Assembly: GCA_017999915.1 (NCBI GenBank)
Contig: JAGNKX010000002.1
Span: 248,001-312,000 of the forward strand
DNA: 64,000 bases
Source: Spirochaetota bacterium
Lineage (GTDB): Bacteria > Spirochaetota > UBA4802 > UBA5550
Direction of reading: 5' to 3'
Within the stretch, counting starts at the first letter, position 1, and each line of letters starts with the position of its first letter. Both the position numbers and the translations under genes were made by a program. The notes below the pieces were generated by a model that had not been told where the DNA came from, did no database searches, and was given only the letters and a program-made list of their open reading frames with translations. This document shows, piece after piece, positions 17,990-26,943 of this stretch.

Positions 17990-20900
17990 ATGAAGATTTC
18001 CAATTATACTGTTCCATTGTTCTCGATTCTTTGTTCATGTTTGATCATCATGTCATGCTCAAAAACAGATTTGAAAGATTTTCAAACCAATGAGCAGCGA
18101 TCTTCCTATAACCTCTTCCATATTTTTGATTACTATCCTTCATTGAATGATGTCGTGGACCGTCTGGATACGCAAACGATAAATACAAAATTGGCCGACT
18201 TTATACTCAATGGCATCGAGCTGGACCTCCTCTGCATAAATGCCAGCGCATTGATCGGAAACAAATCAACGTCTTTTATGGAGGAGATAGCGGAGCTCAT
18301 GGATATCGTTACGGATACCGACACCCGCTATTACAACCATCCGTCAGACCAGGGCTTCTACGCCAACGCGAAGACCGACCATGAAAAGAATTTCTATAAT
18401 GCCATGGATGAAATATGCGCCAACAGCGATATAAGCTATGATGTCATTACCATTGCAAAATACGCGCTGGAGCACATCAAAGAAAAGGATCCATCCGAGA
18501 TCGAAGAAACCATCAGCGACAACATCGGCACATTCAGCGACCCTGATTTTAAAAACGACACCATAGACCTTAGCACAAAGCTGGCGAAACTCCTGATCGT
18601 CAACGACTACCCTATATGGGTCGACGGCAGCGGCAATGTGGTAACCCGACGAAAATCCATCGACCCGGGCATTCATACAAATACCGACATGGGGAACTCG
18701 GTCAAGGGCGTCATACAGGTCCTCAATGCCTTTAACAAGCTGTTTTCGAACGATAGCGCCTCAAGGGATATCGTGTACGACATCTTAAGGGAAGACATCC
18801 GTACCCTCGTCAAGACCAACGCCACCAGGGGCGTCATCAAGGATGCCGTCAACAATCTGGCATATTACAACTCAGCCGATGGGGCAGGCTATAACACGAG
18901 CGACTATCACAGTGACAGCAACGGCATATACGTCAACTCCGAGCTTAAAGAGACAATCCGCGAGATATTCCCCGGGCTGGTAAAGCTCTTCATTCGCAAC
19001 GATTCCACGGGCACAAAGTACCCGGATTATTCCATCGCCTATGACACCAGGGGACAATCTCCCCTGGAAGCCTTCACCTGCGCTCTGGGCACATTAAAGG
19101 AGGGCGGCATCGACTATACCGCGGTCGACCTGGAGCCCTCACTGCGCAGGATGATGGACTACAACGCCTTCGGCAAAAGGAGGACCGATTCGGGCACCAC
19201 CAACGTATCGTACCTGGATCACTTTCTGTATGCCATAGTGTCGGCCGCCAAGTTCGGCTTCCTTACCCGCCAGGGCAGCGACGGGGAGCCTTCGGCCAAT
19301 TCCGGCCGCGGCCATGGCCTTTCCACGAACGGCGTTCTTACGGTCACCGACGTCATCTACGCCCTTGACATGTCCTCCGGAACCATTGGAGACTTAACAA
19401 CGACATTGAATTCAATACCGAATTATTTATGTTTCTATCTAAGAGATGATATTGTTAATGCCATTGAAAACATGAACCTGTACGACATGGCCCTTGACCA
19501 CAGGGTCGAGCAGGCGGAATACATATCACGAAGCTCCGGCAGCTTTACAACCTCCCAGATGGGGTTGCATAAATTCTACATGGGGGGCGATTATCCGATA
19601 GCAAGCCTTGTCCCGTCCGCGTGCGCCGGAGACGCCGGGCTCCCCAACGGCGGTGAAAACGCCGTTACCCCGACATCCAACACGACCACCATGTCCACAA
19701 AGACAAGCGTCTCTCAAAACGATTTCCGCACCTATTACCCGAAGGTGGCCGACGGCCTCGGAGCCACGAACACGGCGGAATTCCTTCTTTCACTGATCCC
19801 CAGGGCCTGCTGGGACGGCGCCGGACCCTTCTATTACGCCCCTTCCGGCGCCGAAACAAAAAGCTTCAGCTGGCCCGGCAAGGGAACGCGCACCGTCCAT
19901 GTCTATTATAAACCGAACGGCGAGATCTACGCCTACGTGTACAAGCCCTCTTCCAGCTCGTCGGCGTGGGAATATTACTATCCGGTATCGGGAAACGATC
20001 TGGCAGACGAAACGGGACAGAGGTCGAACAGGTACCTGGAAAAAATCGAATCCGATTACTATCTGGTAAAATTTAAATTTGTAAATGAATATCTCACGCC
20101 GACGGATTACGTGGCAGTGCCGCCGGTCAATCCTGACGGGGGAAGCTATGCCTCGCCGAACAGTAAATTCAGGATGAAGCTGATAAAGGCATCCGACAAC
20201 CCGGCCTCGCAGAAATTCTACCTTGAAGAAAAGTACAAGCAGACCGACCCGCGCAGGGAATGCAAGAGCCAGGAAGAGGCGATCTACCGCAACTACCAGT
20301 GGCTCTGCTTTGACAAGAAGCTCGCCTTCGTCATTCCCCTGCATGTCGGTCTTATGACAAACGTCGAGTTCGGCGGTTACCTCTTCGCCGAAGGGAACGG
20401 ATTCCTCGGCCTGGTCAATTCACGGAAGGGACCCCAGAACGGATACTGGCTCTCGAACGAGACGGACTTCCCCATCCCGGAGTACGCGAATTCAGGCATA
20501 GGCATAGGGGACAAAACCACGGGAAACAGCCCCGACTACATGGAATCGCACATACCGGGGGACGGAAGATTGACCCTGCTCCTCAGTGACAATTTTTGCA
20601 ATCTATTGCCCGGCCTCGACACTCCCGGCCTCTTTTTCAGCGCAATTATAGGGAAAGGATATGCCTTTCCGGGCGCCATAGCCTGCAGCATTCCCACGGT
20701 GCTTCGCCTCGGATTTCTCCAGGAAGCCATGGTCACGGCCGATTCCACAGACATCGCCAACGAGTCGAGCGCCGTGTGGCAAAACCGGAACAAGCTGCTG
20801 CCCCTCATAGTCGCGCTGACCGGAAGCCTGAGGGACGTCACCCGGTATAACGCGTCAACCACCGGCCATAACTACAATTACACCGGAAAGCACAAGCTCC

Positions 20901-22009
20901 CCATAGCCGAGCTGCTGGAAGGCGTCCTCTTTCCCCTCGCAAAGCCGCACATGCGCTATTTGACGGACACCGCACATTCATCCGGCAGTACCGCCTACTG
21001 GGGCACGCGCTGGCTCCAGAGGGTGGAAAACGAGAGCAACGGCACGTTCAGCTGCTTTACACCCAATATAAAAAATGAAACGGATACCGATTATTTTGCC
21101 CCGAAAAAGGAGCTGCGCACCCTGATAAGCATTCTTGCCGGAAATGGACCTAAAACATCCGACGGATTGATACCGCTCATCGCCGACAACACCAGGCTCG
21201 TTTCCCGGGTGCTGGCCCTGCTGCAGAACCTGGGAGGAGCCGGCAAGGCCGCAGAGAGACAGACGCTGTTCAAAGGCCTCGAGCAGATTACTTCCTCGGT
21301 CAAGGCCGGCCAGAGCGAAACCATGACCAGGGGCATCTCCCTGAGCGACAACACGTCCTACAAATGGATGTTCACGGCCCGCGAAGAGGATATCCTTCTT
21401 GACGACCTCCTGACCTACGACGGACCGGTCCTGCCCGACGACCTGCGCTGGGATGACTTCGACTCCGCCTTTGACCTTCTTAAAAAATTCATGGATGGGG
21501 AAAAAGACATAACCGGAAACATCATCAACATCATGAACGCGGTGCTGACAAACCAGTTGACAGATCCAGAGACGGAATCGCTCGTCTATGTGGCGGGAAA
21601 ATTGTTCGGCAAATACGCCGACAACACCTGGATCTATCACGGCCAAACCGACGATTTTGACGCACTGTATAAATTATGCACCTATCTCCCGTATCTTCAT
21701 GCCGATCTTCAGGACGCCGGCAGCGGGAAGAATTATCTGAACTTGATCGATAACGTACTATGGCTTCTTCAGAACGAATCCAGCCTTCTCTATTATATCG
21801 TGGACAACATGAATACCCGATACTCGAGCGAGCAGGTATTCAAGGATCTTCACGATTTTTCACACAGTGAGATCGTGTACGGGAGTAACGCCGTCGTGTG
21901 GCGCGACATGTCCAACTTGCTGAACGAGATATCCGGCCTGGCGGGAAATCCCCTGTCGCCGGAAGAGCTGACGGTCATGTTCGGGCATTACGGATACCAG
22001 CAAAATTGA
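17990..22009 (+). CDS. Giant lipoprotein of unknown function
   Basis: 1339 residues. It begins with a lipoprotein signal (LIIMSC, Cys23), so it is anchored in a membrane facing the periplasm or the outside. I recognise no domain. The sequence is rich in Asn, Asp, Ser, Tyr and short helical stretches, with a Gly/Ser/Thr-rich stretch around 530-570 and few cysteines. A GTG at 17978 opens the frame earlier, but GGAGG at 17980-17984 and the signal peptide fit the ATG at 17990. Its promoter resembles that of the ETF redox operon, so it may bind, process or transport the same substrate. Its own base composition is like that of neighbouring genes, so recent transfer is not suggested. Confidence 0.85.
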   Translation: MKISNYTVPLFSILCSCLIIMSCSKTDLKDFQTNEQRSSYNLFHIFDYYPSLNDVVDRLDTQTINTKLADFILNGIELDLLCINASALIGNKSTSFMEEIAELMDIVTDTDTRYYNHPSDQGFYANAKTDHEKNFYNAMDEICANSDISYDVITIAKYALEHIKEKDPSEIEETISDNIGTFSDPDFKNDTIDLSTKLAKLLIVNDYPIWVDGSGNVVTRRKSIDPGIHTNTDMGNSVKGVIQVLNAFNKLFSNDSASRDIVYDILREDIRTLVKTNATRGVIKDAVNNLAYYNSADGAGYNTSDYHSDSNGIYVNSELKETIREIFPGLVKLFIRNDSTGTKYPDYSIAYDTRGQSPLEAFTCALGTLKEGGIDYTAVDLEPSLRRMMDYNAFGKRRTDSGTTNVSYLDHFLYAIVSAAKFGFLTRQGSDGEPSANSGRGHGLSTNGVLTVTDVIYALDMSSGTIGDLTTTLNSIPNYLCFYLRDDIVNAIENMNLYDMALDHRVEQAEYISRSSGSFTTSQMGLHKFYMGGDYPIASLVPSACAGDAGLPNGGENAVTPTSNTTTMSTKTSVSQNDFRTYYPKVADGLGATNTAEFLLSLIPRACWDGAGPFYYAPSGAETKSFSWPGKGTRTVHVYYKPNGEIYAYVYKPSSSSSAWEYYYPVSGNDLADETGQRSNRYLEKIESDYYLVKFKFVNEYLTPTDYVAVPPVNPDGGSYASPNSKFRMKLIKASDNPASQKFYLEEKYKQTDPRRECKSQEEAIYRNYQWLCFDKKLAFVIPLHVGLMTNVEFGGYLFAEGNGFLGLVNSRKGPQNGYWLSNETDFPIPEYANSGIGIGDKTTGNSPDYMESHIPGDGRLTLLLSDNFCNLLPGLDTPGLFFSAIIGKGYAFPGAIACSIPTVLRLGFLQEAMVTADSTDIANESSAVWQNRNKLLPLIVALTGSLRDVTRYNASTTGHNYNYTGKHKLPIAELLEGVLFPLAKPHMRYLTDTAHSSGSTAYWGTRWLQRVENESNGTFSCFTPNIKNETDTDYFAPKKELRTLISILAGNGPKTSDGLIPLIADNTRLVSRVLALLQNLGGAGKAAERQTLFKGLEQITSSVKAGQSETMTRGISLSDNTSYKWMFTAREEDILLDDLLTYDGPVLPDDLRWDDFDSAFDLLKKFMDGEKDITGNIINIMNAVLTNQLTDPETESLVYVAGKLFGKYADNTWIYHGQTDDFDALYKLCTYLPYLHADLQDAGSGKNYLNLIDNVLWLLQNESSLLYYIVDNMNTRYSSEQVFKDLHDFSHSEIVYGSNAVVWRDMSNLLNEISGLAGNPLSPEELTVMFGHYGYQQN

Positions 22010-22012
22010 AGC

Positions 22013-22063
22013 GCGGGGCGCCCATAAGTGGAGCAGTCTTTGTTATTTACGGCCTCGCCCCGC
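22013..22063. other. GC-rich inverted repeat between convergent genes
   Basis: GCGGGGCG (22013-22020) and CGCCCCGC (22056-22063) frame a 35-base loop between the stops of the giant lipoprotein and the TetR gene. There is no T-run, so an intrinsic terminator is not certain, but the position fits a bidirectional one. Confidence 0.4.
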
Positions 22064-22071
22064 GGCCGTGA

Positions 22072-22716
22072 TCAGGCATCGTTAATCAGCAGGTAGCGGC
22101 AGACCATCTCTTCCAGCTCCGCGAGGATCCTGGCGCCGTCGATTTCCGATCCCATGAACCTGATGCGGTGAATGATCTCCTCGCTGACCCGATAGAGGAG
22201 GAGCGCCGCGGCTTCGATGTCCTTCACCCTCACATGGTCCCGGTAATTATCCAGCAGCGACGTCATGGAAGCGATAACCTTCCGCTCTTCTTCCCGGTTG
22301 ATCTCCTCGATTTCCCTGTCGAGCAGGACCATGGCTATGAGCTCCCTGTGGAGCGCCGGATTGATATCATGGGCAGCATGGAGCGCCTGGATCATGAAAT
22401 GGACCAGGGCTTTGCCTTCCCGATAGTTATCGGTATTGTTATCGTATACGTGCGCCCGGTAGGCGTTAAGCACCTTCTCCGAGGCATGGGCATAAAAATT
22501 TCTGATAACCTCAACAAGAACTTCCTTTTTGTTGTTAAAATATCCGTAAAAACTCCCGGTTGCGACTCCTGCCCGCGCCGCAATCTCCAGGGCATTGGTT
22601 TTATGGTACCCTTTTTCGGCAAAGAGAGCCTCTGCCGCTTCAATGATCTTCTGTTTTGTTTCCATGGCCCGTTTCTGAACCGGGGTCCTGGCTTTGTGCT
22701 TTTGCTCTGACACCAT
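22072..22716 (-). CDS. TetR/AcrR transcriptional regulator
   Basis: 214 residues from the ATG at 22716. The HTH is at about 15-60 (KQKIIEAAEALFAEKGYHKT, IAARAGVATGSFYGYFNNK), with a helical ligand domain after it. GGAGG is only three bases from this ATG; the GTG immediately after it would have better spacing. The frame continues upstream to 22764, but that segment overlaps the operator. It is divergent from an exported hydrolase and shares a 100-base control region with two palindromes (separate entry), so it probably represses both. Oddity: codons near residue 115 (T-D-N-Y-R) are made by a perfect copy of CCGATAACTATCGG, the unit of the tandem array at 32384. Confidence 0.9.
   Translation of the reverse strand: MVSEQKHKARTPVQKRAMETKQKIIEAAEALFAEKGYHKTNALEIAARAGVATGSFYGYFNNKKEVLVEVIRNFYAHASEKVLNAYRAHVYDNNTDNYREGKALVHFMIQALHAAHDINPALHRELIAMVLLDREIEEINREEERKVIASMTSLLDNYRDHVRVKDIEAAALLLYRVSEEIIHRIRFMGSEIDGARILAELEEMVCRYLLINDA
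22420..22433 (-). repeat. CCGATAACTATCGG copy inside the TetR gene
   Basis: A perfect 14-base match on the minus strand. With flanks TA on one side and G on the other, the identity to the array unit reaches 17 bases. It keeps the reading frame (T-D-N-Y-R). A chance 14-base match in a 64 kb window is very unlikely. Confidence 0.8.
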
Positions 22717-22765
22717 ATTCCTCCAACAATCAGGTTCAGATAAAAAGCCTGGTAAAGCAAGCAAA

Positions 22766-22819
22766 ATATGAAATATTTTTCATATTATACTTGACAATGT
22801 GAAATTTTTTTCATATTTT
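22766..22819 (+). promoter_or_regulatory. Promoter with paired TetR operators
   Basis: Two palindromes, ATATGAAA-N4-TTTCATAT (22766-22785) and ATGTGAAA-N4-TTTCATAT (22797-22816), are centred 31 bases apart, about three helical turns. A near-perfect promoter TTGACA (22791-22796), 17 bases, TATTTT (22814-22819) drives the hydrolase. The second operator begins directly after the -35 and reaches into the -10, so binding must block transcription. The first lies where the TetR gene's own promoter should be. Confidence 0.8.
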
Positions 22820-22863
22820 AATGTAATATTGATAGATGATGATTTATTTAAGGAGGATAGCAC

Positions 22864-23901
22864 ATGTTTTTAAATCGTTATATGATCGTTTTATTGCTGA
22901 TCCTTCTCCCTGCTTCAATTTCATGGGCGAAGGGAACTTATTTTATATCAGACAAACAATCAGTCACGAATTCACAATTCACAAGGATAGATAAGACTTT
23001 TATCAGCAAGGGAGACAAACTAAGGGCCTGGCTTTATCTGCCCGCCGGCGTAGCGAAGCCGCCCGTGGTGGTCATGGCTCACGGCTTCGGCGGCCAGCGA
23101 TGGATGCGCCTGCCGGCCTATGCGGAACACTTCGCCGCCATGGGCATGGCGGTCTTTCTTTTTGATTACCGCGGCTTCAACGACAGCGAGGGCCAGCCCC
23201 GCAACTACATCAATCCCTCCCGCCACCTGGAGGACTGGGACGCGGCCATCGCCTGCGTGAAAAAGCTGGACACCGTCGACGCGAAACGGATGGCCCTGTG
23301 GGGCACGTCATTCAGCGGCGGCCATGTCATCGTTGAGGCGGCAAAGCACCCGGAGGTGCGGGCCGTCGTATCACAGGTTCCCTTCACGGACGGCATGTCG
23401 ACAATGTGGTATTACATCACATCGGACCCGATCTTCGCGCTTAAAGGCACCTATCACGGACTGGCCGATCTGTTCGCTTCTCTCTTCACTAAAGACCGCC
23501 ACGTTGTGCCCATTGCCGGAAAACCGGGCGAGGGATTCGCCATGATGAACCAGCCGGACACCTGGGACGGATTGAAGAAGCTGGTGGGAACCGGCATACA
23601 GGATTTTGAAAAGGACAATTACTGTCCCGGAAACATAGTCTTCACGCTGGGCCTTTACCGGCCCATCGGCGACGCGGAAAAGGTCGCCTGCCCCGTCCTG
23701 ATCATCGGCGCTGAAACCGATACGCTGTTCCCTCCCACGGGGCCGAAGAAAATGGCAGACCGGATGAAGAAAGCCGCGTACATAAGCCTGCCCATGAACC
23801 ACTTCGATCCCTATGTCGGAGAGCCGTTCAGGAAAATAGTGAAGGTCATGGGCGATTTTTTAAGAACGAACTTGAACGGCGGTCATTCAGGAAAGCCGTG
23901 A
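22864..23901 (+). CDS. Exported alpha/beta hydrolase
   Basis: 345 residues. A signal peptide (about 1-22, ending SISWA-KG) precedes a serine-hydrolase domain. Visible are the oxyanion strand VVVMAHGFGGQRWMR, FDYRGFNDSEGQPRN, the nucleophile GTSFSGG, the acid region IIGAETDTLFPP and the His in PMNHFDPYVG. The layout recalls the dienelactone-hydrolase/X-Pro-dipeptidyl-peptidase-like group, with an inserted helical cap around 185-250. Expression is probably induced when the divergent TetR protein binds its ligand. AGGAGG precedes the ATG. The substrate, likely an ester in the periplasm, is not determinable. Confidence 0.87.
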   Translation: MFLNRYMIVLLLILLPASISWAKGTYFISDKQSVTNSQFTRIDKTFISKGDKLRAWLYLPAGVAKPPVVVMAHGFGGQRWMRLPAYAEHFAAMGMAVFLFDYRGFNDSEGQPRNYINPSRHLEDWDAAIACVKKLDTVDAKRMALWGTSFSGGHVIVEAAKHPEVRAVVSQVPFTDGMSTMWYYITSDPIFALKGTYHGLADLFASLFTKDRHVVPIAGKPGEGFAMMNQPDTWDGLKKLVGTGIQDFEKDNYCPGNIVFTLGLYRPIGDAEKVACPVLIIGAETDTLFPPTGPKKMADRMKKAAYISLPMNHFDPYVGEPFRKIVKVMGDFLRTNLNGGHSGKP

Positions 23902-24033
23902 TTCCCCGAAATGGCCGCTTAAAAAAAGGCCGCCTCGGAAAATCATATTGAGTCTAACATAAAACGCTTGATCAAAAACAGATAATGCCCGACTATGAAT
24001 CACCGCAAAAGAACAATCATTTCGGAAGAAGGG

Positions 24034-25053
24034 ATGGATCAAGCCATGAAGGGTCCTACGACGAAACTTTGCCGGCTCATTCATCCCGGCATATACATGA
24101 TCACGCTCCCCCTCCCCGGGAAAAAACCGGGGCCGGTTAACGCCTATCTCTTCACCGGGACCGCCGTGACCCTCCTCGACACCGGGACCGTCAAGGCCTT
24201 TCCGGTCCTGGAGCGGGCCCTGGCGGAGCTTTCCATGTCGGTCAGTGATATCGACCAGATCGTCCTCTCCCACGGCCATATCGACCATTACGGGGCCGCG
24301 CGGAGGATCATCGAGAGATCGGACGGCGACATCTCCATCATAGGCCACGAGGAGGACAGCATTCTCATAGAGCGCGGCCTCGAGGTGGCGAAGATGCAGT
24401 TCATCCGGTACTACCAACTCATGGGCGTGCCCGTCATCTTCCAGCTTTCCCTGCTGCTGCTGAGGATGTTTTTTTCCTCCATGGCCGAGCCCTGTTCCAT
24501 AGACCGGTACGTATCCCACGGCGATACCATCCTGATGGGAGACTACGAGGCGACCGTCATCGAAACGCCGGGGCACACACGGGGCTCCATCAGCCTGTAT
24601 ATAGAAAATGAAGGGATACTCTTCCCCGGCGATCACATCCTCGGCCATATCACGCCGAACGCCTTCGTGATGCTGGAGGCCGATTTCGTCCTTCCCCGGA
24701 GGATGAGCCAGGTCGAGTTTTACGATTCCCTCCGGAGGATCGAGGAGATCGGACCCCGCGTCGTGTACCCGGCCCACGGCGACCCCATCGAAGACGCGGG
24801 GAAGATCATCGCCATGTTCCGCGAGCAGTTCTCCGTCCGGCGGGACAACATACTCTCCATACTGGCGGCCGGCGAGAACACGGTGTACCGGATAGGACGC
24901 AAACTCTTTCCCGATATCAGGGGAAAGCGGCTTCCCCTGGAGGTTTTTCTAGCCGTTTCAGAGGTGTACACCCACCTCCAGGTCCTCGAAAGGGACGGTC
25001 TCGTAACATCGCGCCTGAAAAACGGAGCCCTCTATTACGTCAAAAATTCCTGA
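24034..25053 (+). CDS. MBL-fold metallo-hydrolase
   Basis: A 339-residue metallo-beta-lactamase-fold enzyme. It has the metal motif SHGHIDHYG (HxHxDH), a second-site His in ETPGHTRGS, the bridging Asp in LFPGDHILGH and the last His in YPAHGDP. The C-terminal ~90 residues (about 250-339) form a winged-helix-like tail, as in the LACTB2/YcbL-type group. GGAAG lies five bases before the ATG at 24034. An upstream ATG at 23995 has no ribosome site. It follows the TetR-controlled hydrolase by about 130 bases and may be co-regulated. Confidence 0.85.
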   Translation: MDQAMKGPTTKLCRLIHPGIYMITLPLPGKKPGPVNAYLFTGTAVTLLDTGTVKAFPVLERALAELSMSVSDIDQIVLSHGHIDHYGAARRIIERSDGDISIIGHEEDSILIERGLEVAKMQFIRYYQLMGVPVIFQLSLLLLRMFFSSMAEPCSIDRYVSHGDTILMGDYEATVIETPGHTRGSISLYIENEGILFPGDHILGHITPNAFVMLEADFVLPRRMSQVEFYDSLRRIEEIGPRVVYPAHGDPIEDAGKIIAMFREQFSVRRDNILSILAAGENTVYRIGRKLFPDIRGKRLPLEVFLAVSEVYTHLQVLERDGLVTSRLKNGALYYVKNS

Positions 25054-25090
25054 TCCTGTTTCCTGATCATTTTAATCCTTCGCCTCTCCC

Positions 25091-25134
25091 GGTCCTGTAA
25101 ATTCATTGACAGGACCGCATTAACGGTCTATTAT
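25091..25134 (+). promoter_or_regulatory. Strong promoter with overlapping inverted repeat
   Basis: TTGACA (25106-25111), exactly 17 bases, TATTAT (25129-25134). An inverted repeat GGTCCTGT / ACAGGACC (25091-25098 with 25109-25116) covers the -35. It may be an operator, or the hairpin could terminate transcription of the upstream MBL gene. It drives the serine hydrolase gene starting at 25235. Confidence 0.65.
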
Positions 25135-25234
25135 TTTTATGCCGCTCGATTACAACACATGGCGGCGAAGCGTCCTCTCCGGCGTCCGGACCGGCGGGGC
25201 GGAAATAAATAAAATCCCCTGGAGGAATAAGGCC

Positions 25235-26374
25235 ATGATAAAGAAAAAAATCCTGATCATAACAGCCGTTGTTCTCGCCGTTCTCGCGGCCGCCTACGCC
25301 CTTACGCCCGCCCACGTTAAAACGGCATTCAAATACCTGGGGGTCACCATCGACGATCATCGCCTGTTCGCGAACCGGACCGTAACGGCGGGGGCCGGCC
25401 AGCCCTGGGCCCTGGATCCGGACTATAACAAAAAGGAGATACCGGCGAAGTACGCGTCCATGATGCGCGACCTGAAAACGGCCGCCTTCCTGGTGGTCAG
25501 AAATAACCGCATCCTCACCGAAAAATACTGGGACGGCTACTCCGACCAATCGGTCACGAACTCGTTCTCGGCCGCGAAAAGCATCGTGGGCCTTCTCGTC
25601 GGCATAGCGCTGGACGAAGGGAAGATAAAAAGCCTCAATCAGCCGGTGGGCGACTTCATTCCTGAATTCAAGGCCGGTATGAAGGGAGCCATAACGGTGA
25701 AAGACGTGCTCACCATGAGCTCGGGCATTGACTGGAACGAGAGCTACGTAAATCCCTTCTCGATAACGGCAAAGGCGTATTTCGGCGACGACCTGGATTC
25801 GCTAACCCGGGGCCTTGACGCTGCGGAGCCGGCCGGGAAAAGCTTCAAGTACCTGAGCGGCAACACCCAGATACTGGGTCTGATCGTCGAGAAGGCCGCC
25901 GGGGAGAGAATATCCCTGTATGCGTCGGAAAAGCTCTGGAAACCCCTGGGCGCGGGGAAGGACGCCCTCTGGAGCCTTGACCGGGAGGGAGGGATGGAAA
26001 AGGCCTTCTGCTGCTTCTACGCCGGCGCCAGGGACTACGCCCGGATCGGCCAGTTGATCCTCAACGGCGGCACATGGAACGGGCGCCGCATCATATCGAA
26101 ACAATACCTCGACGCGGCCACGACCGCGGCCTCGTGGCTTAAGGACGAGGAAGGAAAGCCTGTCGATTTTTACGGCTACCAGATATGGATCATGCGCCAC
26201 CGGGGGCTGGTGATCCCGCATTTCCGGGGCATCAAGGGCCAGTATATACTGATCATCCCACAAAAGAACGCAGTGGTGGTGCGCCTGGGCAGCAAGCGGA
26301 TCGATAAAAAGATCAGGCATATACCCGCGGACTCATATGAATATGTTGACGCGGCCCTGGCGCTTATCGAGTGA
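25235..26374 (+). CDS. Serine hydrolase of the class C beta-lactamase / esterase family
   Basis: 379 residues. An N-terminal hydrophobic segment (about 5-24) is a signal anchor or uncleaved signal. The beta-lactamase-fold domain shows the SxxK motif in FSAAKSIVGLLVG and GALDEGKI-like helix, the tyrosine-motif region around KYLSGNTQILG (YxN replaced by YLSGN) and a C-terminal region around RGIKGQYILIIP. Family members act as esterases, D-aminopeptidases or carboxypeptidases more often than as resistance enzymes. The frame opens at 25139, but GGAGG nine bases before 25235 sets the start. It is the third hydrolase in a row. Confidence 0.85.
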   Translation: MIKKKILIITAVVLAVLAAAYALTPAHVKTAFKYLGVTIDDHRLFANRTVTAGAGQPWALDPDYNKKEIPAKYASMMRDLKTAAFLVVRNNRILTEKYWDGYSDQSVTNSFSAAKSIVGLLVGIALDEGKIKSLNQPVGDFIPEFKAGMKGAITVKDVLTMSSGIDWNESYVNPFSITAKAYFGDDLDSLTRGLDAAEPAGKSFKYLSGNTQILGLIVEKAAGERISLYASEKLWKPLGAGKDALWSLDREGGMEKAFCCFYAGARDYARIGQLILNGGTWNGRRIISKQYLDAATTAASWLKDEEGKPVDFYGYQIWIMRHRGLVIPHFRGIKGQYILIIPQKNAVVVRLGSKRIDKKIRHIPADSYEYVDAALALIE

Positions 26375-26397
26375 CGACCGGGGACCGGTGAGGCGGG

Positions 26398-26697
26398 TTA
26401 AATCATTTCGAAAAGCAGGTTCTCGCGAAATTTCTCGTCAAGGCTGTCCAGGAAATCATCGAAGACCATGACGTTGATGCTGGCCACTTTCCAGTTATTC
26501 TTGTCCGGCATCACCCTGACAAGGAAATCCCGGGCCTCCTCCTCCGTGACAAAGCCGATGATGGAGGTCGAGGTGTCATCGACCTTGCGGAACACCATGT
26601 TGCGCTCCCGCAGCTCCTCGCTGAAATCCTGGGTGACGATGAAGAACAGGTCCCTTTTTCCTTCCTTGAACTCGTTGAAGCTATCCTGTTTGCTCAT
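26398..26697 (-). CDS. Hypothetical small protein
   Basis: 99 residues, no recognised family. It is acidic and mixed alpha/beta, with no cysteine, signal peptide or membrane segment. The middle (SIIGFVTEEEARDFLVRVM) resembles a ferredoxin-like fold half. The start at 26697 is chosen over an upstream one because AGAAGGACAGG precedes it. It has its own promoter: TTGACA (26799-26804), 17 bases, TAGTAT (26776-26781), on the minus strand. Confidence 0.7.
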   Translation of the reverse strand: MSKQDSFNEFKEGKRDLFFIVTQDFSEELRERNMVFRKVDDTSTSIIGFVTEEEARDFLVRVMPDKNNWKVASINVMVFDDFLDSLDEKFRENLLFEMI

Positions 26698-26775
26698 ACC
26701 TGTCCTTCTTGAATAATAATTTCTGAAGCCTCCCGGCGGGCCAACCATGATAATTGGTCTGCGGGTTATGGTATT

Positions 26776-26804
26776 ATACTACAGGTATCGAGGGGAAATG
26801 TCAA
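26776..26804 (-). promoter_or_regulatory. Sigma-70-type promoter for the small protein
   Basis: Minus strand TTGACA, 17-base spacer, TAGTAT. A further TATAAT-like TATAAT lies three bases downstream of this -10. Confidence 0.55.
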
Positions 26805-26943
26805 ACAGATAATTTCCCGAAGGGCGCCGCCATGAAATTTAATTCGGGCACCCGTGGATGGCCAACGGTTTCCAGAATATTTTATTTCTTGACTCGGCCG
26901 GGGGATGATTCTATCTGGTGAAGGCATTATACGCCGGAAATCA

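Noticed and set aside
25235-26374. Antibiotic-resistance beta-lactamase
   Set aside because: It has the SxxK fold signature but not the clear YxN and KTG motifs of class C enzymes. Esterase-type relatives are more likely.
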